A DNA stretch of 64,000 nt, taken from positions 2,046,001 through 2,110,000 of the forward strand of contig NZ_JACHZQ010000001.1 in NCBI RefSeq assembly GCF_014193655.1. Direction: 5' to 3'. This document shows, piece by piece, positions 24,801 through 35,407 of this stretch; the first letter of the stretch is position 1; every line of letters begins with the position of its first letter. The translations under genes and the position numbers were made by a program. The stretch is from Rhizobium sp. BK313. GTDB lineage: Bacteria > Pseudomonadota > Alphaproteobacteria > Rhizobiales > Rhizobiaceae. The notes beneath the pieces were generated by a model. That model searched no databases. It was given only the letters and a program-made list of their open reading frames with translations, and was not told where the DNA came from.

Positions 24801-26861
24801 ATGAATCTCCATCTCGAGCATGACGACGATCCACTAACCCTGCAATTCGTCGCCGAGAGGGATGCACAGTCTGAGCAGGCCCTTATGACGCCTGAATTCG
24901 AGGTGGACAGCGCAGCGATCAAAGCGCTGATCGAGCGTGAGGATCGGCTGATCCAGGCGGTACGCCGCGGCAATTGGCTGTTCGACTTCCACCGCAGCGC
25001 AGATCATCCCCTCGGTATGTGGTTCCGGCTGCCGGCCAATCTCGCACCTACGCCCAATGCGCCCTGGGAGCCGATCTTCGATCTCGATGCTTTCTGCGCG
25101 GCGGAGAATAAGCTTTGGCTTTGGCGCGGCGCGATTACCTGCCCTTGGGAGCCGACGCGGGTGCTATTGTGCCTTTCCGACGGCGGCTCCGATCTTGGGC
25201 GTCTCCTGGAGTTCGATTGCGAAGCCAAGAGCATCGTCGAAGGTGGATTCGACACGCCGCCGACGCGTTGCCACGCGACCTGGCTCAGCCGCGACGAAAT
25301 CGCCTATTTCGGCTCTATCGACCGCCTCTCTTCGACGCGCTCCGGCTGGCCCCGCGTCGGCCGCCGCCTGAAGCGTGGCCAATTGCCGGCAAAGGCGCCC
25401 CTCCTTTACGCCACCGCCGATACCGACGTCTACGGCTCCTGCCTGGTGTTCGATCCGGTGCTCGCCGGCATTGCCAAGAAGGGTATGGCAAAGCCGATTC
25501 GCCTGTTTATCAGCGGCCATCAAATCGGCAATTCCAGCGTCTTCGTCAAAGAGCAGGATTTTTCGCTGCGGCGGATCGATCTGCCGAAGGATATCGACAT
25601 CCAGCTCAGCTATTCCTATTGCCTCTGGCTCGCCAAGACCGACGAGCGCATCCCCGCCGGCAGTCTGGCGTTGCAACCCTTGCCACGGCTGGCCACCGAT
25701 GCCAGCGCGGAGGCGATGCGCGTGTTGTTCGTGCCCGGCGAACGGCAATCAGTGTCGCAATTCCTGCTGATGCGCGAATGGTGCGTCTTCGTGGTTTCGG
25801 ACAATCTGCAGCCACGTCTTTTCGTCTTCGACCTGACCAAGGCGGATGCGGCTGTCCAGGAGATTTCGCTGCCGGTCGATGTCCAGACGGTGACTGTCTG
25901 GCCGCTTTATTCCGATTTGCATCTCGGCGACGACACGCTGCAGGTCTATGGCGAAGGCTTCCTGCAGCCGCCCTCCTGCTATCGCCTGGATCTTGCAAAC
26001 CGCAAGAAGCCGCTTGAACTCGTTCATACCGCCAGCTCGCCGGCCTATTTCGATACCGATGGCATGACCTCCGAACTACTCGAAGCTACTTCCGAAGACG
26101 CCACAAGGGTGCCGTACCGGCTGGTGTTGCCGAAGACATGGACCGAAGGCGAACTGCCGGTGCTGATGTACGGCTATGGCGGCTTCGATTTCTCCGTTCG
26201 TCCGCAATACTCCGGCGTCATCGGCCGCTGGCTGGAACAGGGTGGCGCCTATGTGCAGGCCTATATTCGCGGCGGCGGTGAACTCGGTCCGAATTGGCAT
26301 CGCTCCGCCAAAGGCCATGGCCGCCATAGAGCTTTTGCCGATTTTGCAGCCGTCGCCCGCGACCTCGTCGCCCGCGGCTATACCAAGCCGTCGCGCATCG
26401 CCGCCAATGGAGGCAGCAATGGCGGGTTGCTGACCGGCGTGATGCTGACGCGCTATCCGCGCGACTTCGGCGCAGTCTGGTGCCAGGTGCCGGTGCTCGA
26501 CATGACCCGGTTCCATGTTTTCCCGGCCGGCCAGGCGTGGATCGACGAATATGGCAATCCCGACGACCAGACGGACCGGGATTATCTGCTTTCCTACTCG
26601 CCGCTGCAGAACCTCAAGCCCGCCTCGGAGATCACCTATCCGCCCATCTATATCGAAAGCTCCAGCAATGACGACCGGGTTCATCCCTCGCATGCGCGGC
26701 GGTTTGCGGCGCATATGGAGGAGCTCGGCCACCATCCGCTGTTCCACGAATTCCGGTCGGGCGGCCATGGCGGCGACGGCGCATCGACACAGCTCGCAGC
26801 GCGTATTGCGCTTGGTTACAGTTTCCTTCGGGAGACGATTATGAAACCGTCAGAGATTTGA
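24801..26861 (+). CDS. Prolyl oligopeptidase family serine peptidase (S9)
   Basis: 686 residues: an N-terminal seven-bladed propeller region (to about 400) and a C-terminal alpha/beta-hydrolase domain. The nucleophile Ser sits in GGSNGG near residue 553, the Asp in SNDDRVHP near 635, and the His in SGGHGGDGAS near 668. The ATG at 24801 (MNLHLEHDDDP) is chosen; an upstream TTG start at 24732 lies inside the hairpin and is not credible. No signal peptide, so cytosolic. Related proteins have been called prolyl endopeptidase or oligopeptidase B; the substrate is unknown. Confidence 0.9.
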   Translation: MNLHLEHDDDPLTLQFVAERDAQSEQALMTPEFEVDSAAIKALIEREDRLIQAVRRGNWLFDFHRSADHPLGMWFRLPANLAPTPNAPWEPIFDLDAFCAAENKLWLWRGAITCPWEPTRVLLCLSDGGSDLGRLLEFDCEAKSIVEGGFDTPPTRCHATWLSRDEIAYFGSIDRLSSTRSGWPRVGRRLKRGQLPAKAPLLYATADTDVYGSCLVFDPVLAGIAKKGMAKPIRLFISGHQIGNSSVFVKEQDFSLRRIDLPKDIDIQLSYSYCLWLAKTDERIPAGSLALQPLPRLATDASAEAMRVLFVPGERQSVSQFLLMREWCVFVVSDNLQPRLFVFDLTKADAAVQEISLPVDVQTVTVWPLYSDLHLGDDTLQVYGEGFLQPPSCYRLDLANRKKPLELVHTASSPAYFDTDGMTSELLEATSEDATRVPYRLVLPKTWTEGELPVLMYGYGGFDFSVRPQYSGVIGRWLEQGGAYVQAYIRGGGELGPNWHRSAKGHGRHRAFADFAAVARDLVARGYTKPSRIAANGGSNGGLLTGVMLTRYPRDFGAVWCQVPVLDMTRFHVFPAGQAWIDEYGNPDDQTDRDYLLSYSPLQNLKPASEITYPPIYIESSSNDDRVHPSHARRFAAHMEELGHHPLFHEFRSGGHGGDGASTQLAARIALGYSFLRETIMKPSEI

Positions 26862-27006
26862 GTTCAGCCCTTTAAACGTCAAACAAAAATCAGCGGTTGT
26901 AAGATTGTTCGACGCGCTTGAAACGCGTCTGGCGACATGATTAGTTGCAGCGTGATCACGAAGAGCGGGTCAATCCGCCCGCTCAGCTCTTGGGGGGAGT
27001 ATATAG

Positions 27007-28113
<1,107 letters not shown>

Positions 28114-28131
28114 TCACTGGATTGGAACAAG

Positions 28132-28157
28132 AAACCCCGGAGCGTCGCTCCGGGGTT
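28132..28157. terminator. Bidirectional intrinsic terminator between the TRAP genes
   Basis: AACCCCGGAGC (28133-28143) and GCTCCGGGGTT (28147-28157) form an 11-base stem with a GTC loop followed by TTTCTTTT. It separates the rightward binding-protein gene from the leftward permease genes. Confidence 0.88.
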
Positions 28158-28194
28158 TTTCTTTTGAATGCGGCGGGCGGTTTCGTCCCTCCGC

Positions 28195-29946
28195 TCAATT
28201 GAAGGACGGCGGCTGGCTGAGGTCATTCGCGGGCGAATTGTTCTTTCCGCCGCCCTGGTCCGCCGGCTTGTTATCCAGCGGGCTGCCACCCGGCAGACCG
28301 AGGCCGCCGCCATTGTCCTGGCCGGGCGCGCCAAAGCCCGGTACTTCGATCTTGATCGTATTGGGATCGATGCTCGCTCCGGCTCCCTTGTAGTGCATGA
28401 CCATCTGCGGGAACATGATCGTCAGCGCCACCATCAGGATTTGAATTCCGACGAAGGGTACTGCGCCCCAATAGATCTGCCCCGTCGTCACCGGAGCTGT
28501 CATCTTGCCTGTGACTTTGTCGAGGTAAGGCACCTTTGCAGCCACCGAGCGCAGGTAGAACAGAGCAAAGCCAAAGGGCGGATGCATGAAGCTCGTCTGC
28601 ATGTTGACGCCGAGCAGCACGCCGAACCAGATCAGGTCGATACCGAGCTTGTCGGCAGCGGGCGCCAGCAGCGGCACGATGATGAAGGCGAGCTCGAAGA
28701 AATCGAGGAAGAAGGCCAGCACAAAAACCAGCAGGTTGACGGCGATCAGGAAGCCGACCTCGCCGCCGGGCAGCGACACCAGCAGATGCTCCACCCAGAC
28801 ATGGCCGTTGACCCCGTAGAAGGTCAGCGAAAAGACGCGCGAGCCGATCAGGATAAATAGCACGAAGGAGGAGAGCCGTGTCGTCGACGCCAATGCCGAG
28901 CGCACGACATCCATGCTCAATCGGCCCTTCGCCGCCGCCATGATCAACGCGCCGACCGCACCCATCGCACCGCCTTCCGTGGGCGTCGCGATGCCGAGGA
29001 AGATGGTGCCGAGCACGAGGAAGATCAGCGCCAAGGGCGGGATCAGCACGATGACCACCTGCTGCGCCAGCCGGGACATCAGGTTGAACTTCATGGTCTT
29101 GTCGATGACGGCGACGATATAGATGAAGGCGACACCGACGGTTGCGCCGAGAATATCGGCATTTTCACCGTAGACCGGCGTCAGATAGACATGGGCTGCA
29201 TAGGCAACGCCGGCGCAGACCAGGAGCGCGATGAAAAGCGAGGTCACGCCGGAGCCGAGCGAGCGCGCCTCCTTCGGCAGCGCCGGCATCGACTTCGGCC
29301 GGACGATCGACATGATGAGCACGTAGAGCATGTAGATGCCGGTCAGCACCAGGCCGGGTATCAGCGCGCCGGCATACATGTCGCCCACCGAGCGGCCGAG
29401 CTGATCCGCCAGCACAATGAGCACCAGCGACGGTGGAATGATCTGCGCCAACGTGCCCGACGCAGCGATGACGCCGGACGCGAGGCTGCGGTCATAGCCG
29501 TAGCGCAGCATGATCGGCAGCGAGATCAGACCCATGGCGATGACCGAAGCCGCGACGACGCCGGTGGTGGCGGCAAGCAGCGCCCCGACAAAGATCACTG
29601 CATAGGCAAGGCCGCCGCGGATCGGGCCAAAAAGCTGGCCGACCGTATCGAGCAGATCCTCGGCCATCCCCGAGCGCTCCAGCACGATGCCCATGAAGGT
29701 GAAGAAGGGGATCGCCAGCAACGTGTCGTTAGACATCACCCCCCAGAACCGGTCCGGTAGCGCATTGAGCAACGGCCAGGAGAGATTGATCGATCCGCCC
29801 GAATAGGGCGCCAGTTCGACGCCGATCCAGAAGAACAGCAGTCCGTTGGCAGCCAGGGCAAAGGCTACGGGGTACCCGATCAGCAGGAAAATGATCAGCG
29901 AAACGAACATGATCGGGGCCATGTTCACGGCGATGAATTCCATCAT
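28195..29946 (-). CDS. TRAP transporter large permease subunit (DctM type)
   Basis: 583 residues, longer than the usual 430 of DctM, with about 12 to 14 membrane spans (PVAFALAANGLLFFWIGVEL near the start, LIIFLLIGYP). It matches the longer DctM subclass. The last 45 residues are a soluble tail rich in Gly, Pro, Asn and Asp (PGFGAPGQDNGGGLGLPGG), which is unusual. The start codon overlaps the dctQ-type stop (TGATG). With the convergent binding protein it should import an organic acid driven by Na+ or H+. Confidence 0.92.
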   Translation of the reverse strand: MMEFIAVNMAPIMFVSLIIFLLIGYPVAFALAANGLLFFWIGVELAPYSGGSINLSWPLLNALPDRFWGVMSNDTLLAIPFFTFMGIVLERSGMAEDLLDTVGQLFGPIRGGLAYAVIFVGALLAATTGVVAASVIAMGLISLPIMLRYGYDRSLASGVIAASGTLAQIIPPSLVLIVLADQLGRSVGDMYAGALIPGLVLTGIYMLYVLIMSIVRPKSMPALPKEARSLGSGVTSLFIALLVCAGVAYAAHVYLTPVYGENADILGATVGVAFIYIVAVIDKTMKFNLMSRLAQQVVIVLIPPLALIFLVLGTIFLGIATPTEGGAMGAVGALIMAAAKGRLSMDVVRSALASTTRLSSFVLFILIGSRVFSLTFYGVNGHVWVEHLLVSLPGGEVGFLIAVNLLVFVLAFFLDFFELAFIIVPLLAPAADKLGIDLIWFGVLLGVNMQTSFMHPPFGFALFYLRSVAAKVPYLDKVTGKMTAPVTTGQIYWGAVPFVGIQILMVALTIMFPQMVMHYKGAGASIDPNTIKIEVPGFGAPGQDNGGGLGLPGGSPLDNKPADQGGGKNNSPANDLSQPPSFN

Positions 29947-30521
29947 CAGCGTGCCTCCCCGACGGGCGTTTCGATTTCAAGGGGCGCGTGCGTCGGGACA
30001 TGCGGCGTCGGGTCGTCCATATCGCCGCGCATGACGGCGATCTTCTTGATGATTTCGGAGACACCCTGCAGCGCCAGCAGAAAGAAGCCTACCAGCAACA
30101 GCGCCTTGCCTGGCCAGATGATCAAGCCGCCGGCGCTGGACGAAACCTCGCCGGACCTGAAGGACATCCGGACATAGGGCACGAGGTCATAGACCATCAA
30201 AAGCACGAAGGGCATAAGAAACAGGCAATGGCCGAGAAGATCAATCCAGTGCTGCACGCGCCGCGACAAGGCGCCGTAGACGATGTCAATGCGGATATGT
30301 TCGTTCTGTCTTAGCGTATAGGCGGCGGCGAGCATAAAAGCGGCGCCGAACAGATACCATTGCGCTTCCAGCCAGGCGTTTGACGAGATGTTAAACACCT
30401 TGCGGACGATGGCGTTTCCGGCGCTGACAAGCACGGCGACCAGAATGAGCCAGGAAACCGACTTGCCGATGATTTCCGTCACAGCATCCACGAGTCGGCT
30501 GAAGCCGAGCAATGCTTTCAT
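29946..30521 (-). CDS. TRAP transporter small permease subunit (DctQ type)
   Basis: 191 residues with four membrane spans (LVDAVTEIIGKSVSWLILVAV near residue 10; ALLLVGFFLLALQGV near 140) and the QNEHIRIDI segment common in DctQ. The ATG at 30521 is chosen with a GGGGGAGAAA ribosome-binding site; reading further upstream to 30677 gives residues without family likeness. The protein ends in a Pro-rich tail. It is the first gene of the leftward permease pair. Confidence 0.88.
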   Translation of the reverse strand: MKALLGFSRLVDAVTEIIGKSVSWLILVAVLVSAGNAIVRKVFNISSNAWLEAQWYLFGAAFMLAAAYTLRQNEHIRIDIVYGALSRRVQHWIDLLGHCLFLMPFVLLMVYDLVPYVRMSFRSGEVSSSAGGLIIWPGKALLLVGFFLLALQGVSEIIKKIAVMRGDMDDPTPHVPTHAPLEIETPVGEAR

Positions 30522-30756
30522 GATTTTTTCTCCCCCGCAGCGGTGTCTTCCCCAAGATCTTCCTGCCACGCACAGGCAGAGTGCCGATTTCAGGCGGTGA
30601 ATCAAGAGCGTAAGCTGGTTTTCCAAGTGTGATGATGGCACAGGAGAATTGCTGCGCGTCCGGTTGATTGCTCGCAATTACGCTTGCCCGGCCTTGCCCA
30701 CCTGCGGCATTCTGATAAAAGATCCCACAAATAATCATACTAATCGAGAAACGCCC

Positions 30757-31680
30757 ATGTCCCCCATCAACCTCGCCATCGTCGGCGTCGGCAAGATCGT
30801 CCGCGACCAGCATCTTCCGTCCATCGCGAACAATCCGGATTTCAAACTGATTGCCACGGCAAGCCGCCACGGCACCGTCGACGGCATTCCCGCCTTCACA
30901 ACCATCGAGGCCATGCTCGACGCCGTTCCCGAGATCGATGCCGTCTCGCTCTGCATGCCGCCGCAATATCGCTACGAGGCAGCCTACAAGGCTCTCCAGG
31001 CTGGCAAGCACGTCTTCCTGGAAAAGCCGCCGGGCGCGACGCTGAGCGAAGTCGCCGATCTCGAGGCGCTTGCCAAGGCGAAGGGCGTTTCCTTGTTTGC
31101 TAGCTGGCATTCGCGCTACGCGCCCGCTGTCGAGGCCGCCAAGGCCTTCCTCGCCGGGACGACGATCAAGAGCGTCCATGTCATCTGGAAGGAAGACGTG
31201 CGCCACTGGCATCCGAATCAGGAATGGATCTGGCAGGCCGGCGGCCTTGGCGTGTTCGATCCGGGCATCAACGCACTGTCGATCGTCACGCATATCCTGC
31301 CGCCGCTCTTCCTGACCGGTGCTGTGCTGGAATTCCCCGAAAACCGCGATTCGCCAATCGCCGCCGACCTACAGTTTAAGAGTGGCCAAGGACTCGCCGT
31401 CCATGCCGAATTCGACTGGCGCCAGACCGGCAAGCAGAGCTGGGATATCGTCGCCGAAACCGATGCGGGCCAGATGGTGCTGGCTGAGGGCGGCGCCAAG
31501 CTTTCCGTGAACGGCGAATTGAAATTCACGGCCCCTGAGGCGGAGTATCCTTCGCTCTACCGTCGTTTCGCCGAGATCGTCAAAGCCGGCACCTCGGATG
31601 TCGACCTGGCACCGCTTCGCCATGTCGCTGACGCCTTCATGCTCGGCAAGCGCAAGTTCGTGGAGGCTTTCCACGACTAA
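30757..31680 (+). CDS. Gfo/Idh/MocA oxidoreductase like L-arabinose/D-galactose 1-dehydrogenase
   Basis: 307 residues. The start MSPINLAIVGVGKIVRDQHLP and the segments LEKPPGATL, FASWHSRYAPAVE, WKEDVRHWHP and GLGVFDPGINALSI strongly resemble L-arabinose 1-dehydrogenase of Azospirillum and related D-galactose 1-dehydrogenases, which make the aldonolactone with NAD(P). EKPP carries the family Lys. It stands alone, without the dehydratase and aldolase genes of the pathway, and is divergent from the TRAP permease genes. The frame is open to 30649, but the likeness begins at 30757. Substrate inferred. Confidence 0.85.
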   Translation: MSPINLAIVGVGKIVRDQHLPSIANNPDFKLIATASRHGTVDGIPAFTTIEAMLDAVPEIDAVSLCMPPQYRYEAAYKALQAGKHVFLEKPPGATLSEVADLEALAKAKGVSLFASWHSRYAPAVEAAKAFLAGTTIKSVHVIWKEDVRHWHPNQEWIWQAGGLGVFDPGINALSIVTHILPPLFLTGAVLEFPENRDSPIAADLQFKSGQGLAVHAEFDWRQTGKQSWDIVAETDAGQMVLAEGGAKLSVNGELKFTAPEAEYPSLYRRFAEIVKAGTSDVDLAPLRHVADAFMLGKRKFVEAFHD

Positions 31681-31752
31681 ACTCCATTGATCGATGGGAT
31701 GCGCCACGCGGAATGCTAAGGTGGTGCATCTTCATTGGTCAGGGAGATTGCG

Positions 31753-32298
31753 ATGTCGTCGGAAAGCGAGGAAACCTTCGGGCTGGGTGCGAAGCACAAG
31801 CTCGTCAGGCTCGCCGAGCCGAATGCGCGCTGGCAGGAAGCCTATGCGCAGGAAGAAGTGGCCATTCGCACGGCGCTCGGCGATCTCGCCCTTGAAATCC
31901 AGCATTTCGGCAGTACGTCGATACCGACGATCAAGGCCAAGCCAATCATCGACATCGCCATCGGCGTCAGGCATTTCGACGACGGTTTCCGCTGCATCAA
32001 TCCGATGGAAGAGATCGGCTACGAGTATGCCGGCAACGACATCGTTCCCGACGATCATATTTTCGGCCGTGGCATCAAAGGCGAGACGCGCACGCATCTC
32101 GTTCACATCGTCGAGCATGGCGGCGCGCACTGGAGCCGGTTTATCCTGTTCCGCGACAGGCTCCGCGCGAACTCCGCTCTTGCGCAGGCTTATGAAGCGA
32201 TGAAAATCTACCTGGCCGAGGAATATGCCGACAATCGCGCCGCCTATACGGAGGCAAAGAGAGCCTTTATCGACAAAGTCGTTGCAAACGGCGATTGA
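31753..32298 (+). CDS. GrpB/UPF0157 family protein (nucleotidyltransferase-like)
   Basis: 181 residues. The IQHFGSTSIPTIKAKPIIDI block near residue 50 is the GSTS/PIIDI pattern of the GrpB family, related to minimal nucleotidyltransferases. HLVHIVEHGG-HW near 115 also fits. The ATG at 31753 with AGGGAG upstream is preferred to an upstream TTG at 31735. It lies 72 bases after the sugar dehydrogenase gene and may share its transcript. No biochemical role is established for the family that I can rely on. Confidence 0.85.
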   Translation: MSSESEETFGLGAKHKLVRLAEPNARWQEAYAQEEVAIRTALGDLALEIQHFGSTSIPTIKAKPIIDIAIGVRHFDDGFRCINPMEEIGYEYAGNDIVPDDHIFGRGIKGETRTHLVHIVEHGGAHWSRFILFRDRLRANSALAQAYEAMKIYLAEEYADNRAAYTEAKRAFIDKVVANGD

Positions 32299-32333
32299 GC
32301 TTCATCCGCGCCTCGGCAAGGAGAAGGAAATGA

Positions 32334-32783
32334 TCAGGCTTTCTTCTCCCAGCGGCCGTCCTGGGTCTGCTGCCAATAGGTGAGATTGTGCCCCTCGCCT
32401 TTCAACTTCTTCCATTGCGCGCGGGCACCTTCCAATTGCTCCTGATCGTAACCGTCGAACATGAAGACGACACGCTGGTAAGTCTCGATATCCGAGGCTT
32501 CCGCGCCATCGATGAAGAAGCGGACAGTGGCATTGTTCGGATTAGCCGGCGAGACAGTCAGCAGGACCGGCTGCTTGTCCGGCATTTCGCTTTCGTCGGT
32601 GCCATGCGGCAGAAAGCTGTCCTCACGATAGGTCCACAGATGGGCATCAAGCGAATCACGTCGCGCCGGCTCGCGCGTCTGGACAGCAACCTGCCAGCCG
32701 CGCTCGACACTTTTGTCGATCAGGGGTGGCAGGGCATCTTCCAGTTTCGATTCGGTCAGGTGATAGAAGAGAACGTCAGTCAT
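32334..32783 (-). CDS. holC: DNA polymerase III subunit chi
   Basis: 149 residues matching the HolC family. In E. coli chi links the clamp loader to single-stranded DNA-binding protein. Seen: MTDVLFYHLTESKLEDALPP at the start, KSVERGWQVAVQT near residue 24, and LFDG-like VFMFDGYDQEQLEGAR near 105. It is 32 bases downstream of pepA on the same strand, a pairing also found in other proteobacteria, so the two probably form one unit. The stop is at 32334. Confidence 0.9.
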   Translation of the reverse strand: MTDVLFYHLTESKLEDALPPLIDKSVERGWQVAVQTREPARRDSLDAHLWTYREDSFLPHGTDESEMPDKQPVLLTVSPANPNNATVRFFIDGAEASDIETYQRVVFMFDGYDQEQLEGARAQWKKLKGEGHNLTYWQQTQDGRWEKKA

Positions 32784-32815
32784 GCCGTCCCTTCTATCTC
32801 AAACACCTTTGAAGG

Positions 32816-34312
32816 TCACGATTCGTAGTTCTCGCGGACCAGCTCATCGAGCAGGCGTACGCCGAAACCCGAGCCCCAGGACTGGTTGATCTCGTCCTGG
32901 ATCGAACCCATCGCCGTACCGGCAATATCGAGATGCGCCCATGGCGTTTCCTGCACGAAACGCTTAAGGAACTGTGCCGCAGTGATCGAACCAGCATGGC
33001 GTCCGCCGGTATTCTTCATGTCGGCGAACTTGCTGTCGATCATCTTGTCGTAGTCCTTGCCGAGCGGCATGCGCCACAGGCGCTCATTGGTAGCAAGGCC
33101 GGCGGCGGTCAGTTCGTTTGCCAACTTATCGTCATTGCAGAACAGGCCGGCATGCAGATTACCGAGCGCCACCATGATGGCGCCGGTCAGCGTTGCCAGG
33201 TTGATCATGAACTGCGGCTTGAAACGGTCGTTGGTGTACCAGAGCGCATCGCAGAGAACGAGCCGGCCTTCCGCGTCCGTATTGATCACTTCGATCGTCT
33301 GGCCCGACATCGAGGTGACAATATCGCCAGGGCGCTGGGCATTGCCGTCAGGCATGTTTTCCACCAGGCCGATGACGCCGATGGCATTGACCTTGGCGCC
33401 TCGGGCGGCGAGCGTGTGCATGAGGCCTGTAACGGCGGCGGCTCCTCCCATATCGCCCTTCATATCCTCCATGCCGGCAGCCGGCTTGATGGAAATGCCG
33501 CCGGTATCGAACACCACGCCCTTGCCGATGAAGGCGACTGGCTTGTCCTTCGGCTTGCCGCCCTTCCACTGCATGATCACCAGGCGCGGCGGACGCACGG
33601 AACCCTGGGCCACGCCAAGCAGAGCGCCCATGCCTAACCGGCGCATTTCGCGCTCGGTCAGGATCTCCACTTCGACCCCGAGCTTTTCCAACGCCTTGGC
33701 TTTAGCGGCAAACTCGACCGGACCGAGAACGTTCGGCGGCTCGTTGACGAGATCGCGGGCCAGAATCACGCCGTCGGCGATCGCTTCCGATGCAGCGAAG
33801 AGCTTCTTTGCGGCAACGACATTCGGCGTGACGATGGTAACCTTGACGGACTTCTGCGCGCCGTTCTTGTCCTCGTCGTCGTTCTTCTTCGTCTTGTAGG
33901 TATCGAAACTATAGGCGCGCAGCAGCATGCCGAGGGCGAAGTCGGCAGCCGCCTTGGCACCGGCCTCGACACCGGGCACATCGATAAAGATCGCGGCCTT
34001 CTCGACATTGCGGATTTTCGCAGCCGCGCCGCCGCCGAGCTTCAGCCAGTCATGCGCATTGAGATCCTTCGCCTTGCCGGTGCCGATGACGAAGATCCGA
34101 TCGACCGGCGAGCCCTCTGGCGCAACGATATCCAGGCTGCTCAAACCCTTGGCGGTGAAACGGGCGATGCGTGCGGCCTTGGCGAAGACATTCGCCGGAT
34201 CGGCGCTTTCGGCCCCTGCCGGCAACTCGCTGTCCATGTCTTTCAGGAGAATGGCCAGGCCGCCATTCAGCCGAACCGATTTGGCAAAGGAAATCTCGAA
34301 TTTCACAGACAT
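32816..34312 (-). CDS. pepA: Leucyl aminopeptidase (M17 family)
   Basis: 498-residue cytosolic metallopeptidase, full length. The C-terminal catalytic domain has [12 protein letters not shown] near residue 266 with the metal-binding Lys and Asp, the [10 protein letters not shown] signature near 344, and DIAGTA near 462. The N-terminal domain is less conserved and includes a Lys/Asp-rich loop ([16 protein letters not shown]). PepA cleaves N-terminal residues and in E. coli is also a DNA-binding regulator; whether it is here is unknown. It leads the leftward pair with holC. Confidence 0.96.
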   Translation of the reverse strand: MSVKFEISFAKSVRLNGGLAILLKDMDSELPAGAESADPANVFAKAARIARFTAKGLSSLDIVAPEGSPVDRIFVIGTGKAKDLNAHDWLKLGGGAAAKIRNVEKAAIFIDVPGVEAGAKAAADFALGMLLRAYSFDTYKTKKNDDEDKNGAQKSVKVTIVTPNVVAAKKLFAASEAIADGVILARDLVNEPPNVLGPVEFAAKAKALEKLGVEVEILTEREMRRLGMGALLGVAQGSVRPPRLVIMQWKGGKPKDKPVAFIGKGVVFDTGGISIKPAAGMEDMKGDMGGAAAVTGLMHTLAARGAKVNAIGVIGLVENMPDGNAQRPGDIVTSMSGQTIEVINTDAEGRLVLCDALWYTNDRFKPQFMINLATLTGAIMVALGNLHAGLFCNDDKLANELTAAGLATNERLWRMPLGKDYDKMIDSKFADMKNTGGRHAGSITAAQFLKRFVQETPWAHLDIAGTAMGSIQDEINQSWGSGFGVRLLDELVRENYES

Positions 34313-34521
34313 TTCTGCTCCGATAAAACGCGTAGTGCAAAATAGAATTATACACTCTCAATCATTCAAGGTTTCCTTATCAAATACAAGCTTTTGGCGA
34401 GGTATTCCGCGAAGAAACACCTTTGCTACATTCAAATCCTTGTCATCTATCGCAGCTAGCCTAACGGCGTAGATATTGGGGCCGCCGCCTTATCGGTCTG
34501 ATCATTTATCGGAATACCACC

Positions 34522-35304
34522 TTGATCATAGATTTCAGTAGCTTCGATCGCCGGGATCGTTTCCCCGAAATCATGCGACCGCGCACGGCAGGTGATGCTT
34601 TCGTCGTTCTCTTCTGCCTCTGGTGGGTGCTGCTCTGGCTGTTTTCGATTTTTCCACAGATCGATCTTACAGTCGCCAATATGTTTTTCATGCCGGAGCA
34701 ATGTGTCACTCCCGCGAGATCCGGTCAGATTTGCGGCATTTTCCCTTATAATGACGATCCGCATATGCGCCTGCTCAGGGAGATTTTCTTCCAGGTACCC
34801 TATATCGTGGCGGTAGGCCTCTGCTGGATGCTGGTCCAGTGTTGGCAGCAGCACGGCGCTACCTTCAAAACCTTGAGAGCCCGCAATCTGAAGATCGCGC
34901 TCGGCTCGCTGCTTCTCGGCCCTGTGTTGATCGTGAATCTCTGGCTCAAGGCCTTTTCGGGCCGTCCCCGGCCTCGGCAGACCGATCTCTTCGGCGGCAT
35001 GCTCGATTTCGTACATGCCGGTTCTTTCGCCGGGAAATGCGTGAGCAACTGTTCCTTCATTTCCGGCGAAGCCGCTGCCGCAGGCTGGCTGTTTTGCCTG
35101 ATTTTCATCATCCCACAGCCGGCGCGAACAGCTCTTGCCCTGCCGATCGCAGCCGTCTCGATTCTCATGCCAGCCCTTAGAGTGGCTTTCGGCGGCCACT
35201 ACCTATCGGACGCCGTCCTGGGCTGGCTTTCCTCGCTTGTCATATTTTCTTCTCTTCTGGCTTTATCCCAAACGACACACGGCAGAAGAATTTCGGAAAA
35301 TTAA
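34522..35304 (+). CDS. PAP2-family phosphatase, lipid phosphatase-like, motif-2 His replaced
   Basis: 260 residues, about six membrane spans. PAP2 motif 1 KX6RP (K143 to RP at 150-151) and motif 3 RX5HX3D (R220, H226, D230) are intact. Motif 2 reads SFISGEAA (SGE at 181-183) where the family has SGH. Related to LpxE/LpxF/LpxT-type lipid phosphate enzymes. It lies just before lptF, which suits a role in lipid A or other envelope lipids. The start is unsure: TTG at 34522 with a weak GGA upstream, or ATG at 34573. The substrate is inferred. Confidence 0.8.
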   Translation: MIIDFSSFDRRDRFPEIMRPRTAGDAFVVLFCLWWVLLWLFSIFPQIDLTVANMFFMPEQCVTPARSGQICGIFPYNDDPHMRLLREIFFQVPYIVAVGLCWMLVQCWQQHGATFKTLRARNLKIALGSLLLGPVLIVNLWLKAFSGRPRPRQTDLFGGMLDFVHAGSFAGKCVSNCSFISGEAAAAGWLFCLIFIIPQPARTALALPIAAVSILMPALRVAFGGHYLSDAVLGWLSSLVIFSSLLALSQTTHGRRISEN

Positions 35305-35407
35305 CGATTTTTTTGCGAGTGGGTTGTCGCCAAAAAAACGCAAACAGCGTAGAGGAGGATGAATCTCTGCTGGCTCGCACGGCGGAGTATTGCGTTTAAG
35401 GGCCGGC

